A stretch of 64,000 bases of DNA, taken from positions 1 to 64,000 of the forward strand of contig NZ_BMKD01000003.1 in the NCBI RefSeq assembly GCF_014643835.1, read 5' to 3'. The DNA is from Mucilaginibacter rubeus. GTDB taxonomy: Bacteria; Bacteroidota; Bacteroidia; Sphingobacteriales; Sphingobacteriaceae. Made by a program: the position numbers and the translations under genes. Below, one piece after another: positions 26,363 to 35,705 of the stretch; the first letter of the stretch is position 1; the number at the start of each line of letters is the position of its first letter. The notes below the pieces were generated by a model that made no database searches, was not told the DNA's origin, and saw only the letters and a list, made by a program, of their open reading frames with translations.

Positions 26363-28312
26363 TTAATTAACCCTGTGGATTTCAATTGCCTCAGGTATAG
26401 CAAGTACCAGCGGTACTTTCTCTACCGTTACAAAACTCAGGTCGAGGCCGAAACCGCGCTCTTCGGATAAGCTCACTTTTTTAAGCTGCTTGTAGTAATC
26501 CATTATAAATCTTTCGATGAATGACAGGTTGTGTGAGCGTGAGAAGATCTTTTCGATCACCACAAAACGGAAATCGCCGACAATTTTGTGCCTGTTCAGT
26601 GATTTATAAGTGCTGGTAATATCAACCTCGCCTTTTTTAACCAGGTCTTCTACTACTTTCCTGAATAGCAGGTTTATTTGCTGTTCAACGCGGAAACCGA
26701 GCTTAAAGTCAATCCGGATGAGTTTGTTTGGCACTAAATGGTCAACTTCGTATTCGCGTTTGTAAGGTTCGTCCACTACGTCAACGTGTACCAGCCAATA
26801 AACATCGGCACGTTTAGGCTGTTTTTGAAGTATAGAATAAACAATTTTTGATTCGATTTCTGAATTGAAGTTGGCGCTGGTTAAATAAACCAACTGCGAA
26901 GCATATTTAGGCACACTTTCGTCGGAGCTTAACTCCTTTATAATGTCAAAATAGTCTTCTATCTCAACAAACTTCACATAGCGGTTCCTGATCTTGCGGG
27001 CGGTATGCCAGGTCCACATCACAGTAAACAATACAAAACCTATCGACAGTGTAAACCAACCGCCATCTAAGAACTTATGCAGGTTACCGGTAAGGAAGGT
27101 TCCTTCAATAAGCAGGTAAACCGCCAAAAACGTATTGATGATATAATTGGGCACTTTTTTGCGCTTCAGGAATTTGGATACCAGTATGGTAGTCATAAGC
27201 ATGGCTACGGTAATACTTAAGCCGTAAGCAGCCTCCATTTTATCCGAGTGTTTGAATATCAGCACCACACCTAAACAACCGGCCCAAAGCAGCCAGTTAA
27301 CGCTGGGCACATATAACTGTCCTTTTTGCTCTGATGGGTAGTTGATCCTAACTTTTGGCCAAAGATTAAGCCTTACCGCTTCGGCAATGAGCGTAAACGA
27401 ACCTGATATCAGCGCCTGGCTGGCAATGATGGCCGCTACTGTAGCTATGCCGATACCATATATCAGGAACCATGTTGGCATGATTTGATAAAAAGGGTTT
27501 TGAGCGTTAAGGTCCATAACGTGCCCGTTACGTTGTAGCAGCCAAACTGCCTGGCCTAAATAGTTTAGGATAAGGCAAATCTTAACATAAACCCAGCTTA
27601 CGCGGATATTGGCTTTACCGCAATGACCAAGATCGGAGTACAATGCTTCGGCACCCGTGGTACACAGAAACACGGCACCTAATATAATGAAGGCGCCATC
27701 GCTTGAGCTTGAGGTAAGCAATTTAATGGCATAGTACGGGTTTAACGAGCGGATAACCCATGGATCATGTACGATATAGGTAACACCTAAAAAGCCCATC
27801 ATCGTAAACCAGACGAACATGATAGGCCCGAATGCCTTACCTACCAGTGATGTGCCGAATTGCTGTATGATAAATAAAGCGGTAATAATGGCCATTACCA
27901 CATATACAGTAGGCAAATTAGGGTAATAGGTTTGCAAACCTTCAATGGCCGATGATATGGTAATTGGCGGGGTAATAATGCCATCGGCCAAAAGGGCGCA
28001 GCCCCCTACAACCGCCGGTATAATAAGCCATTTTGCTTTACGCCGTACTAATGAAAACAGCGAGAAAATGCCGCCCTCACCCTTGTTATCGGCCCTTAGG
28101 GTTATCACCACATACTTTAAAGTGGTTTGCAGGGTTAATGTCCAAAAAATGAGCGAAACACCTCCAAGAATTAATGTTTCTGAAATTTGACGCTGGCCAA
28201 CTATAGCCTTGAATACGTATAATGGGGAGGTACCAATATCACCGTAAATTATTCCTAAACTGATTAGAAAGCCCGCGGCCGACAGTTTATGCAGATCTTT
28301 ATGATTTGACAC
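26363..28312 (-). CDS. kup: KUP/HAK/KT family potassium transporter
   Basis: A 649-aa potassium uptake permease. The first span holds the family signature GIIYGDIGTSPLYVFKAIVG, followed by DNKGEGGIFSLFSLVRRK; about 12 spans fill residues 10-440 and a ~190-residue cytoplasmic C-terminus follows. Length and order are those of bacterial Kup (proton-coupled potassium import). The start codon is GTG at 28312 (VSNHKDLHKL), chosen because no in-frame ATG lies nearby and it leaves the signature at its normal distance. It has its own terminator and is divergent from the small T9SS cargo gene. Confidence 0.94.
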   Translation of the reverse strand: MSNHKDLHKLSAAGFLISLGIIYGDIGTSPLYVFKAIVGQRQISETLILGGVSLIFWTLTLQTTLKYVVITLRADNKGEGGIFSLFSLVRRKAKWLIIPAVVGGCALLADGIITPPITISSAIEGLQTYYPNLPTVYVVMAIITALFIIQQFGTSLVGKAFGPIMFVWFTMMGFLGVTYIVHDPWVIRSLNPYYAIKLLTSSSSDGAFIILGAVFLCTTGAEALYSDLGHCGKANIRVSWVYVKICLILNYLGQAVWLLQRNGHVMDLNAQNPFYQIMPTWFLIYGIGIATVAAIIASQALISGSFTLIAEAVRLNLWPKVRINYPSEQKGQLYVPSVNWLLWAGCLGVVLIFKHSDKMEAAYGLSITVAMLMTTILVSKFLKRKKVPNYIINTFLAVYLLIEGTFLTGNLHKFLDGGWFTLSIGFVLFTVMWTWHTARKIRNRYVKFVEIEDYFDIIKELSSDESVPKYASQLVYLTSANFNSEIESKIVYSILQKQPKRADVYWLVHVDVVDEPYKREYEVDHLVPNKLIRIDFKLGFRVEQQINLLFRKVVEDLVKKGEVDITSTYKSLNRHKIVGDFRFVVIEKIFSRSHNLSFIERFIMDYYKQLKKVSLSEERGFGLDLSFVTVEKVPLVLAIPEAIEIHRVN

Positions 28313-28484
28313 TTTTATGATTTAGAGATGGCAAAAATATTAATTTTTTTGGTTAAACCATTACAATGATTAAACGTATAAGGAAATTATGTGTCTATTG
28401 TACAATAAGGCTGTGCATTTTGTTAAAATTTGTTAAAAAGTTTTACAAAAACACTAATATTTAATGGGATGAGGGCATTATTTA

Positions 28485-28492
28485 TACTTTTG
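28485..28492 (+). promoter_or_regulatory. Putative -7 element of the T9SS cargo gene
   Basis: TACTTTTG fits TAnnTTTG, 17 nt before the ATG at 28510. No clear -33 TTG. Confidence 0.45.
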
Positions 28493-28509
28493 TAGAATCA
28501 TACTAAATA

Positions 28510-29025
28510 ATGAGGCGAAATTTTACATATTCTTATGTTTATACCTATACATGGGTCGTGATAATTGCGATGGCAATTTTCGTGAATTTCGCCTTTGTTG
28601 CCGATGGTCATTCGCTAAAGTCTGATACCGTGTATCTTAGGGGTAAAACTAAAGCCGCCAAAACGTCTTATTTAAAGAATGGCTTGCACCTTTCGCTTCC
28701 CCCTTTGAAGCCCGCTGTTACTTCAAGTGTAAAACTGAATGTATCCCGACCGGATGATAAACTACTGACTGATGTGCAATTATACCCTAACCCGGTAACT
28801 GACCAGATCAACCTTAAATATTCCATATCGCGCAACACCAACGTAACCATTAAAATAATGGATGTGCTGGGCAACGATATTTCTACCCTGTTTTCGCAAA
28901 GGGTTGAATCCGGCGATCATAATTTGAATTATCCCATCAGCAATAAACTGGTCCGCGGCTTTTATTTTGTGCGCGTTGTAGCCGGTACTGAATCTGTTAT
29001 CAAAAGGATTTCGGTTATTAATTAA
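28510..29025 (+). CDS. Small T9SS type A sorting-domain protein
   Basis: A 171-aa exported protein. A hydrophobic N-terminal segment (YTWVVIIAMAIFVNFAFVAD) acts as signal peptide. The last ~85 residues are a type A T9SS C-terminal domain: VQLYPNPVTDQINLKYSI, then VTIKIMDVLGNDIS, and RGFYFVRVVAGTESVIKRIS. Between them only ~60 residues remain, with no recognised domain, so the protein is nearly a free-standing sorting domain. It would cross the outer membrane through the T9SS, of which PorT-like and PorG-like parts are encoded at 51400 and 57741. The ~60-residue spacer is Lys- and Pro-rich. Confidence 0.85.
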   Translation: MRRNFTYSYVYTYTWVVIIAMAIFVNFAFVADGHSLKSDTVYLRGKTKAAKTSYLKNGLHLSLPPLKPAVTSSVKLNVSRPDDKLLTDVQLYPNPVTDQINLKYSISRNTNVTIKIMDVLGNDISTLFSQRVESGDHNLNYPISNKLVRGFYFVRVVAGTESVIKRISVIN

Positions 29026-29238
29026 ATTCGATTAAACTTAATTTTTTCATTTTTGACTACCCCGGCGGGGCAAAAGGTTTGTAGCAATTGAATGAACCCC
29101 ATTTTGGGCGTGCCAGAGGTACGCAACTTGCCTGCGTAAGTTTTACTTGAGGGGAACGTCAAATTATTAATACAACATTATAAACCTTCCTCCCAAACCC
29201 ATCAATTTTTTTAGCTTTGGCGATTATAGCGTTCATTT

Positions 29239-29850
29239 ATGAAAATTATTGCCATTGGCCGCAACTACGCCGAACACGCCAAAGAACTCAATAACCCGGT
29301 ACCCACAACGCCGGTTATCTTCATGAAGCCCGATACGGCATTATTAAAAGAGAACAAGCCTTTTTACCATCCCGATTTTTCGGAAGATGTTCACCATGAA
29401 ATTGAATTGGTTTTGAAGATCAGTAAAGAAGGCAAGCACATCAGCGAGAAATTTGCCGCTAATTACTACGAAGAAATTGGCTTAGGTATTGACTTTACCG
29501 CACGTGATGTTCAGGCACGCCACAAAGAAAAAGGTCTTCCCTGGGAACTGGCTAAAGCCTTTGATGGCTCGGCGCCCATCAGTACTTTTGTGCCTAAGAC
29601 CAAGTTTGAATCTGTTTATGATATCAACTTTAAGCTGGATATTAACGGCGAAACCCGCCAGCAGGGCAACACCCGCGATCTGCTTTTTTCGTTTGAGAGC
29701 ATCATCGCCTTTGTTTCAAAATACATCACCCTAAAAAAGGGCGACCTAATATTTACCGGCACCCCACCAGGTGTATCAAAAGTAAAAATCGGCGACAGAC
29801 TTGAGGGATACCTCGAAGATGAGAAAATGCTCGATTTTTACGTTAAGTAA
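29239..29850 (+). CDS. Fumarylacetoacetate hydrolase (FAH) family protein
   Basis: A 203-aa single-domain FAH fold enzyme. It begins GRNYAEHAKELNN, and carries FMKPDTALL, the metal site HHEIELVL (Glu ligands) with DFTARDVQ (Asp ligand), and GDLIFTGTPPGVSKVK. The group acts on 2-oxo acids such as acylpyruvates or oxaloacetate; the exact substrate cannot be told. Only 2 nt separate it from the M23 peptidase gene and then 15 nt from the peroxiredoxin gene, so a three-gene operon is likely although the functions seem unrelated. Confidence 0.92.
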   Translation: MKIIAIGRNYAEHAKELNNPVPTTPVIFMKPDTALLKENKPFYHPDFSEDVHHEIELVLKISKEGKHISEKFAANYYEEIGLGIDFTARDVQARHKEKGLPWELAKAFDGSAPISTFVPKTKFESVYDINFKLDINGETRQQGNTRDLLFSFESIIAFVSKYITLKKGDLIFTGTPPGVSKVKIGDRLEGYLEDEKMLDFYVK

Positions 29851-29852
29851 GC

Positions 29853-31571
29853 ATGATAAAAAAAATATTGGTTACAGGCGCAATGTGTTTGGCGCTTTAT
29901 TCAAACGCATTTGCTCAAAATATTATACAAAGCAGGGCTTACCCGCAAAATTATTTCAGGTATCCGCTTGATCTTACGCCACCCACTACAGCCGGTTCAT
30001 TTGGCGAGTTAAGGCCGTCACATTTCCACTCCGGGCTCGATTTTAAAACCAACCAGCGGACAGGCTACCCTGTGCATGCAGCTGCCGAAGGTTATATATC
30101 AAGGGTACGTGTTCAGTTTGGCGGTTTTGGGAGGGCTATTTATATTACCCACCCCAATGGGTATACTACGGTTTATGGTCACCTGCAAAGTTTTAGTCCA
30201 GCGGTTATTGAGCTGGTAAAGAAATACCAGTACGAGCACCAAACCTACGAAGCCGATTTTAAACTTACACCAACACAGGTGCCGGTAAAAAAGGATGAGG
30301 TGGTAGCCATTTCAGGAAATGCCGGTGCATCGGCCGGGCCGCATGTGCACTTTGAGATCAGGGACAGTAAAACAGAGGAAACTATCAATGCACAGCTATT
30401 TGGTTTAACCATTCCTGATAAAGTGCCGCCTACAATTACCGCTATTGGTATCTATCACCTCAACGGAAAACCGTTCAGCGAAAAAACGCCCAGGGAGTTT
30501 TTAGGCGTTACGGGCTCAGCAGGTAATTATCATCTCCTTAAACCACAAACGCTGGAACTAAGCGGCAATATCGGATTCGGGATTAATACCACCGATATGA
30601 ACAGCACGTCGTTTAATCATAACGGCGTTTATTCTATAGAGCTAAAACTGGATGGCAAAACCGTGTATACCTTTGCGGTTGAACGTTTCGCGTTTGATCA
30701 GACCCATGCCATCAATGCGTATATAGATTACCCTGCATTTGAATCATCCCGCAGGTGGATGCAGAAATGCTTCATCCTGCCCGGCAGCCGGATTTCATTG
30801 TATCCGCAATCGGTAAATAACGGCATTATTACGTTCGATGATAACGCGACGCATGATGTGGAGTATATTGTAAAGGATGTGGCGGGCAATACAGCATCGC
30901 TTAACCTGAAGGTTAAATCATCTCCGTTTACAAACCCACAGCCTGTGAAACCTACCGGTACTATGTTTTACTATGACAAGCGGAGCGAGTTTAGCAACGA
31001 CAAAGTGAAAGTGATCATTATGCCAGGTAACCTTTATGATGACCTTGATTTTCAATATTCAGCATCAGCCAAACCTGCAGGTGCTTATTCTGCCGTGCAC
31101 CATATCCATAACCGGTTAACGCCCATTCACGATAATTATGAAATCTGGATCAAGCCCGATGTCGACCTGGGTAAGTACACTGATAAGGCGGTTATTGTAA
31201 GTTCATGGGGAGGCTGCCAGGGCGGTTACTTTAAAGATGGCTATGTGATATCGCAGGTAAGTGCCTTTGGCGACTATTATATCAAGGTAGATACGGTAGC
31301 CCCGGTTATTCGCCCGCTCAATATCAAAAATGGGAGCAATATGAAGGCTGCCCGCAGTATTAATTTTAGAATGAGCGATAATTTATCAGGAATTAAGAAC
31401 TATACAGGCACAATTGATGGTAAATGGGTGCTAATGGAACATGATTATAAAACTAAAATATTAAGTTACACCTTTAATAGCGATATTGCACCCGGTAAAC
31501 ACGTGTTTAAGTTGACTTTAGTTGATAACAAGAATAATTTTTCGGAATTTTCCGCCGATTTTTCCAGATAA
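29853..31571 (+). CDS. M23 family metallopeptidase (LytM-type), secreted
   Basis: A 572-aa exported peptidase. A signal peptide (KKILVTGAMCLALYSNAFAQ) precedes the LytM domain at about residues 45-185, with zinc ligands in RPSHFHSGLDF and the catalytic GPHVHFEIRD. The remaining ~390 residues form beta-rich, Ig-like repeats (for example NTASLNLKVKSSPF and DTVAPVIRPLNIKNGS). The arrangement is that of Bacteroidetes peptidoglycan DD-endopeptidases or their degenerate regulators. The HxH and HxxxD ligands are all present, so it should be active on the cell wall. Confidence 0.92.
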   Translation: MIKKILVTGAMCLALYSNAFAQNIIQSRAYPQNYFRYPLDLTPPTTAGSFGELRPSHFHSGLDFKTNQRTGYPVHAAAEGYISRVRVQFGGFGRAIYITHPNGYTTVYGHLQSFSPAVIELVKKYQYEHQTYEADFKLTPTQVPVKKDEVVAISGNAGASAGPHVHFEIRDSKTEETINAQLFGLTIPDKVPPTITAIGIYHLNGKPFSEKTPREFLGVTGSAGNYHLLKPQTLELSGNIGFGINTTDMNSTSFNHNGVYSIELKLDGKTVYTFAVERFAFDQTHAINAYIDYPAFESSRRWMQKCFILPGSRISLYPQSVNNGIITFDDNATHDVEYIVKDVAGNTASLNLKVKSSPFTNPQPVKPTGTMFYYDKRSEFSNDKVKVIIMPGNLYDDLDFQYSASAKPAGAYSAVHHIHNRLTPIHDNYEIWIKPDVDLGKYTDKAVIVSSWGGCQGGYFKDGYVISQVSAFGDYYIKVDTVAPVIRPLNIKNGSNMKAARSINFRMSDNLSGIKNYTGTIDGKWVLMEHDYKTKILSYTFNSDIAPGKHVFKLTLVDNKNNFSEFSADFSR

Positions 31572-31586
31572 GTACCTAAATAAGCC

Positions 31587-32048
31587 ATGACAACATTAAA
31601 AGAAGGCGATAAAGCTCCTGCTTTTACCGCTAAAGATCAAAACGGCAAAGAAGTATCCCTTGCCGATTATAAAGGCAAAAATGTGATCCTTTACTTTTAT
31701 CCTAAAGATGATACCCCCGGCTGTACTGCCGAATCATGCGATTTCAGGGATAACTATCAATCACTTTTAAGCAAAGGTTTTGAGGTGATAGGGGTAAGTA
31801 CCGACGACGAAAAATCGCACAAAAAGTTTGAAACCAAATATAGCCTGCCATTTACCCTGATAGCGGATAATGAGCTTAAAATTGTAGAAGCTTACGGCGT
31901 ATGGGTTGAAAAAAACATGTACGGCAAAAAATATATGGGTACAGCCCGTACCACATTTATAATTGATGCAGAAGGGGTTATTACGCATGTGATAAATAAG
32001 GTTGATACCCAAAACTCATCTCAGCAGGTGCTCGATCTTGTAAAATAA
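31587..32048 (+). CDS. bcp: Thioredoxin-dependent thiol peroxidase (BCP/PrxQ)
   Basis: A 153-aa peroxiredoxin of the PrxQ/BCP type. The active site is FYPKDDTPGCTAESCDFRD with peroxidatic Cys46 and resolving Cys51, the spacing typical of BCP. It reduces hydrogen and alkyl peroxides with electrons from thioredoxin (a trxA is encoded at 16955). It lies 15 nt after the M23 peptidase gene. Confidence 0.95.
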   Translation: MTTLKEGDKAPAFTAKDQNGKEVSLADYKGKNVILYFYPKDDTPGCTAESCDFRDNYQSLLSKGFEVIGVSTDDEKSHKKFETKYSLPFTLIADNELKIVEAYGVWVEKNMYGKKYMGTARTTFIIDAEGVITHVINKVDTQNSSQQVLDLVK

Positions 32049-32100
32049 GTGTTAAAAACACAATCAAAATAGCTACTTTAGCAGTTCCTAAATTCCATTA

Positions 32101-32946
32101 ATGAAAGCAGACTTACAAACATTAGAAAAAACCGCGTCACAAATCAGGCGCGACATTGTACGCATGGTACATGGCTGTCAATCAGGCCACCCGGGCGGCT
32201 CATTGGGCTGTACCGATTTCTTTACCGCATTGTATTTTTCGGTAATGAACCACGATCCTAAATTTAATATGGATGCAGTTGGCGAAGATATTTTCTTCTT
32301 GTCAAACGGCCATATTTCCCCCGTGTTTTACAGCACATTGGCACATGCCGGTTATTTTGATAAAGCCGAACTGGCAACTTTCCGTAAACTGAACGCGCGT
32401 TTACAAGGTCACCCAACCACACATGAGCATCTTCCGGGTATCCGTATTGCTTCGGGTTCATTGGGACAGGGTTTATCGGTAGCTATCGGCGCTGCATTGG
32501 CAAAAAAATTAAACGGTGATAAATCATTGGTGTTTACCCTGCATGGCGATGGCGAGATCCAGGAAGGCCAGATTTGGGAAGCTGCAATGTTTGCCCCGCA
32601 CAATCATGTTGATAACCTGATCTCAACTATCGATGTTAACGGTCAGCAAATTGATGGTCCAACCAAACAGGTACTTTCATTAGGCGATCTTCGCGCTAAA
32701 TGGGAAGCTTTTGGCTGGGATGTATTGGATATGAAAGGTAACGATATGGCCGATGTGGTTAGAGTGCTTGAAGAAGCAAAAAGCCGCACAGGTCAGGGTA
32801 AACCGATCATGATCCTGATGCATACCGAAATGGGGTACGGTGTTGACTTTATGGTGGGCAGCCACAAATGGCACGGTGTTGCGCCAAATGATGAGCAGCT
32901 TAAACTGGCTTTAGATCAGTTAGAGGAAACACTGGGCGATTATTAG
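32101..32946 (+). CDS. Transketolase, N-terminal (ThDP-binding) subunit
   Basis: The 281-aa N-terminal half of a split transketolase. SGHPGGSLGCTDFFTALYF and the ThDP/Mg motif HGDGEIQEGQIWEAAMFA with IDVNGQQIDG are present. It must associate with the C-terminal subunit encoded 92 nt downstream to transfer two-carbon units in the non-oxidative pentose phosphate pathway. Split transketolases are common in Bacteroidetes and other phyla. A TACTTTAG sequence ~30 nt before the ATG is a weak -7 candidate. Confidence 0.94.
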   Translation: MKADLQTLEKTASQIRRDIVRMVHGCQSGHPGGSLGCTDFFTALYFSVMNHDPKFNMDAVGEDIFFLSNGHISPVFYSTLAHAGYFDKAELATFRKLNARLQGHPTTHEHLPGIRIASGSLGQGLSVAIGAALAKKLNGDKSLVFTLHGDGEIQEGQIWEAAMFAPHNHVDNLISTIDVNGQQIDGPTKQVLSLGDLRAKWEAFGWDVLDMKGNDMADVVRVLEEAKSRTGQGKPIMILMHTEMGYGVDFMVGSHKWHGVAPNDEQLKLALDQLEETLGDY

Positions 32947-32951
32947 TCCCT

Positions 32952-33035
32952 GGCCCCCTGAAGGGGAAGTTTAGAAACATCAGTTTAATTATTACGATTT
33001 AATGCCAATCCCTCTCGATTGCAGGGGGAATTTGA
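32952..33035. repeat. Palindromic repeat between the two transketolase genes
   Basis: CCCCCTGAAGGGG near the left end and CCCTCTCGATTGCAGGGGG near the right end lie in the 92-nt gap of the tkt operon. Both belong to the CCCCT…AGGGG palindrome style found elsewhere in the window (15802, 44428, 46422, 50534). Confidence 0.55.
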
Positions 33036-33038
33036 ACA

Positions 33039-34004
33039 ATGAAAAAATACACTTACACAGATAAAAAAGATACCCGCTCGGGCTTTGGCGCCGGGTTGCT
33101 GGAAGCAGGCCAGAAAAATGATCAGGTTGTTGCACTTTGCGCCGACCTTATTGGTTCGTTAAAAATGAACGATTTTATTAAAGCATTCCCTGAGCGTTTT
33201 GTACAGGTAGGTATTGCTGAAGCTAACATGATCGGTATTGCTGCCGGTATGACCATAGGCGGTAAAATCCCTTTTACCGGAACTTTTGCAAACTTTTCAA
33301 CCGGTAGGGTTTATGATCAGATCCGCCAGTCGGTAGCTTACTCAAACAAAAACGTTAAAATTTGCGCTTCACATGCCGGTTTAACTTTGGGCGAAGACGG
33401 TGCTACCCACCAGATTTTGGAAGATATAGGCCTGATGAAAATGTTACCAGGCATGACTGTTATCAACACTTGCGATTACAACCAAACCAAAGCCGCTACT
33501 GTTGCTATTGCTGAGTATGACGGCCCGGTTTACTTACGTTTCGGCCGCCCGGTTGTTCCGATCTTTACCGATCCCGATCAAAAATTTGAAATTGGTAAAG
33601 CATGGATGGTGAACGAAGGCGCTGATGTAAGTATCTTTGCTACAGGTCACCTGGTATGGCAGGCTATCCTTGCGGGCGAAATTTTAGCAGAGCAGGGTAT
33701 CGATGCCGAGATCATCAACATCCACACCATTAAACCGTTGGATGAAGAGGCTATTTTGAAATCGGTTGCCAAAACAGGCTGCGTAGTTACTGCCGAAGAG
33801 CATAACCGTTTGGGTGGCTTAGGCGATAGCGTTGCACAGGTGCTTGCAGTGCACAATCCATCACCACAGGAGTACGTAGCTGTAAATGACAGCTTTGGCG
33901 AAAGCGGTACACCTGAACAGCTGATGACCAAATACGGCCTGGATGCAGATCATATTGTGGCGGCGGTGAAAAAGGTGATAGAAAGAAAAAACAAAAAAGG
34001 TTAA
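33039..34004 (+). CDS. Transketolase, C-terminal (pyrimidine/C-domain) subunit
   Basis: The 321-aa partner of the preceding gene. RFVQVGIAEANMIGIAAGMT holds the conserved Glu that activates the thiamine ring, followed by CASHAGLTLGEDGATHQILE; the last ~120 residues are the transketolase C-terminal domain (GHLVWQAILAGEILAEQGID). It completes the active site with the N-terminal subunit. The start is the ATG at 33039, before KKYTYTDKKDTRSGFG. Confidence 0.94.
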   Translation: MKKYTYTDKKDTRSGFGAGLLEAGQKNDQVVALCADLIGSLKMNDFIKAFPERFVQVGIAEANMIGIAAGMTIGGKIPFTGTFANFSTGRVYDQIRQSVAYSNKNVKICASHAGLTLGEDGATHQILEDIGLMKMLPGMTVINTCDYNQTKAATVAIAEYDGPVYLRFGRPVVPIFTDPDQKFEIGKAWMVNEGADVSIFATGHLVWQAILAGEILAEQGIDAEIINIHTIKPLDEEAILKSVAKTGCVVTAEEHNRLGGLGDSVAQVLAVHNPSPQEYVAVNDSFGESGTPEQLMTKYGLDADHIVAAVKKVIERKNKKG

Positions 34005-34035
34005 TTAAACCTTTAACATTAATAAAATTCTAAAA

Positions 34036-34590
34036 ATGTCGGTACAGGTTGAAGATTCAGAGATATTAAGCAAGTTTCAGGACGAAAAGACCCGGAATGA
34101 AGCATTTAACCTGTTGTTGAAAAAATACCAGCAAAAAATATACTGGCACATCAGGCGCATGGTTGTTGATCATGACGATGCTGATGATCTGGTTCAGGAT
34201 GTTTTTGTAAAGGTTTGGAAAAACCTGGCCGGTTTCAGAAACGACGCGCAACTGTACACCTGGATGTACAGGATAGCATCCAACGAATGCATTACTTTTT
34301 TGAATAAGAAAAAACAAAAAAATAATGTTTCGTTGGATGATGTTGCTTATGAGCTGGCCGATACACTGGCCGACTCAACCTACTTTAACGGCGATGCTGC
34401 GCAGCGTAAGCTACAGGAAGCACTGCTTACCCTGCCCGAAAAACAACGGCTTGTTTTCAATATGAAATATTATGAAGACATGAAGTATGAAGAAATGTCG
34501 CAGGTTTTGGGTACCAGCGTGGGGGCTTTAAAGGCTTCGTTTCACCTGGCAGTCAAGAAGATAGAAGCTCATTTGCTTGGCAGGGATTAA
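34036..34590 (+). CDS. ECF-type RNA polymerase sigma factor
   Basis: A 184-aa sigma-70 family protein of ECF size. Region 2 is DADDLVQDVFVKVWKNLAGF with LYTWMYRIASNECITFLNKK; region 4 is LPEKQRLVFNMKYYEDMKYE followed by EMSQVLGTSVGALKASFHLA. It heads a three-gene set: the next gene encodes a repeat-containing membrane protein and the third an exported CpxP-like protein. This layout resembles sigma factor/anti-sigma/periplasmic sensor operons (CnrH-CnrY-CnrX type), so it is probably released in answer to an envelope signal. Confidence 0.94.
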   Translation: MSVQVEDSEILSKFQDEKTRNEAFNLLLKKYQQKIYWHIRRMVVDHDDADDLVQDVFVKVWKNLAGFRNDAQLYTWMYRIASNECITFLNKKKQKNNVSLDDVAYELADTLADSTYFNGDAAQRKLQEALLTLPEKQRLVFNMKYYEDMKYEEMSQVLGTSVGALKASFHLAVKKIEAHLLGRD

Positions 34591-34641
34591 TTTTTTAATT
34601 TACGTTAAACCTTTTAGCACTATACCAATCTATAGTTGTGT

Positions 34642-35688
34642 ATGAAAAGCGATATGGACAATAGGGAATGGCTGGATGATTTCATCGCGCTGAAACAGGT
34701 TAGCAAAACTAACCCGTTTACAGTGCCTGACGGCTATTTCCATGAGTTAGCGCAGCACATTACAACACGTATAAGGCTTGAGGGATTAAAAAACTATCCA
34801 TCTGCAGGGTATACCATACCCGAAAATTACTTTGACGAGCTAAGCAGCAACATCCGGAGCCGTATAAATATTGAGCGTGCTTTTAGCGCCGGTGATTCGG
34901 GATTTACCGTTCCCGAAAATTATTTTGATGAGCTGAGCAGCAATATTCAAAGCCGGATTGTGGTTGATGAAGCCATGAATGCGGGAGAGGGCTTCACGGT
35001 GCCCGAAAACTATTTTGACGAGTTAAGCAGCAATATCCAAGGCCGTATAGCGGTGGGGGAGGCTATGAACCTGGCTGATGAAGGCTTCTCTGTACCCGAA
35101 AATTACTTTGATGAACTGAGCAGCAACATCCAAAGCCGTATAGCGGTTGAAGAAGCCATGGGCAATGAAGAAGGGTTTACTGTTCCTGAAAATTATTTTG
35201 AGGAGCTAAGTGCCAATATTCAAAGCCGCATAGCAGTTGAGGAAGCAATAAATGCCGGGCACGAAGGTTTTGTTGTACCGATTGATTACTTTGATAAGCT
35301 TAACCAGCGCATCCTGGATAAAACAGTTAATGCTGAAGTTGAAGAGGAGCAGGAGATTGATAATGTTATAAGCATTAACAAAGCAAAACCTGTACAGAAA
35401 AAAGGAATGGTGAGAAGGCTTTGGTTGTCGCCAACCATCAGGTATGCTACAGCGGCCTGCTTTGCTTTAATATTAGGTGTGGGTGTTATTTTCAGGGGAG
35501 ATATCCAGGCGCCGGATCATAACCATTCTTACTTGCATGAGCAGGTATCATCGGTGCCGGTTGATGAAATAAAAAGCTATCTTCAGTTACACATGGACGC
35601 AAGCGATACCCGTACGCTGATAGATGCAAACCAAAAAAGCAACACAAGTAATGCAGACGAAGATCTGTCGGATTATATAGATAATTAA
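34642..35688 (+). CDS. Membrane protein with seven tandem ~31-residue repeats, putative anti-sigma factor
   Basis: A 348-aa protein between the ECF sigma gene and a CpxP-like gene. I start it at the ATG at 34642 (MKSDMDNREWLDDF), not at the TTG two codons upstream. Seven copies of (F/Y)xVPxxYFxxLxxxI begin at residues 26, 57, 88, 118, 149, 179 and 210 (period 30-31); the inner five are nearly identical (FTVPENYFDELSSNIQSRI). After an acidic linker and a basic stretch (KKGMVRRLWLSP) comes one membrane span (RYATAACFALILGVGVIF), then a ~60-residue extracytoplasmic tail ending DEDLSDYIDN. The topology (cytoplasmic N-terminus, one span) and context fit an anti-sigma factor, but I see no known anti-sigma domain. 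Confidence 0.75.
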   Translation: MKSDMDNREWLDDFIALKQVSKTNPFTVPDGYFHELAQHITTRIRLEGLKNYPSAGYTIPENYFDELSSNIRSRINIERAFSAGDSGFTVPENYFDELSSNIQSRIVVDEAMNAGEGFTVPENYFDELSSNIQGRIAVGEAMNLADEGFSVPENYFDELSSNIQSRIAVEEAMGNEEGFTVPENYFEELSANIQSRIAVEEAINAGHEGFVVPIDYFDKLNQRILDKTVNAEVEEEQEIDNVISINKAKPVQKKGMVRRLWLSPTIRYATAACFALILGVGVIFRGDIQAPDHNHSYLHEQVSSVPVDEIKSYLQLHMDASDTRTLIDANQKSNTSNADEDLSDYIDN

Positions 35689-35705
35689 ACAGAGGAAAAA
35701 ATTTA

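Noticed and set aside
34717-35361. Considered a CRISPR-like or DNA repeat array
   Set aside because: The 90-93 bp units are in frame codons of a protein repeat with no spacers, so it is a coding tandem repeat.
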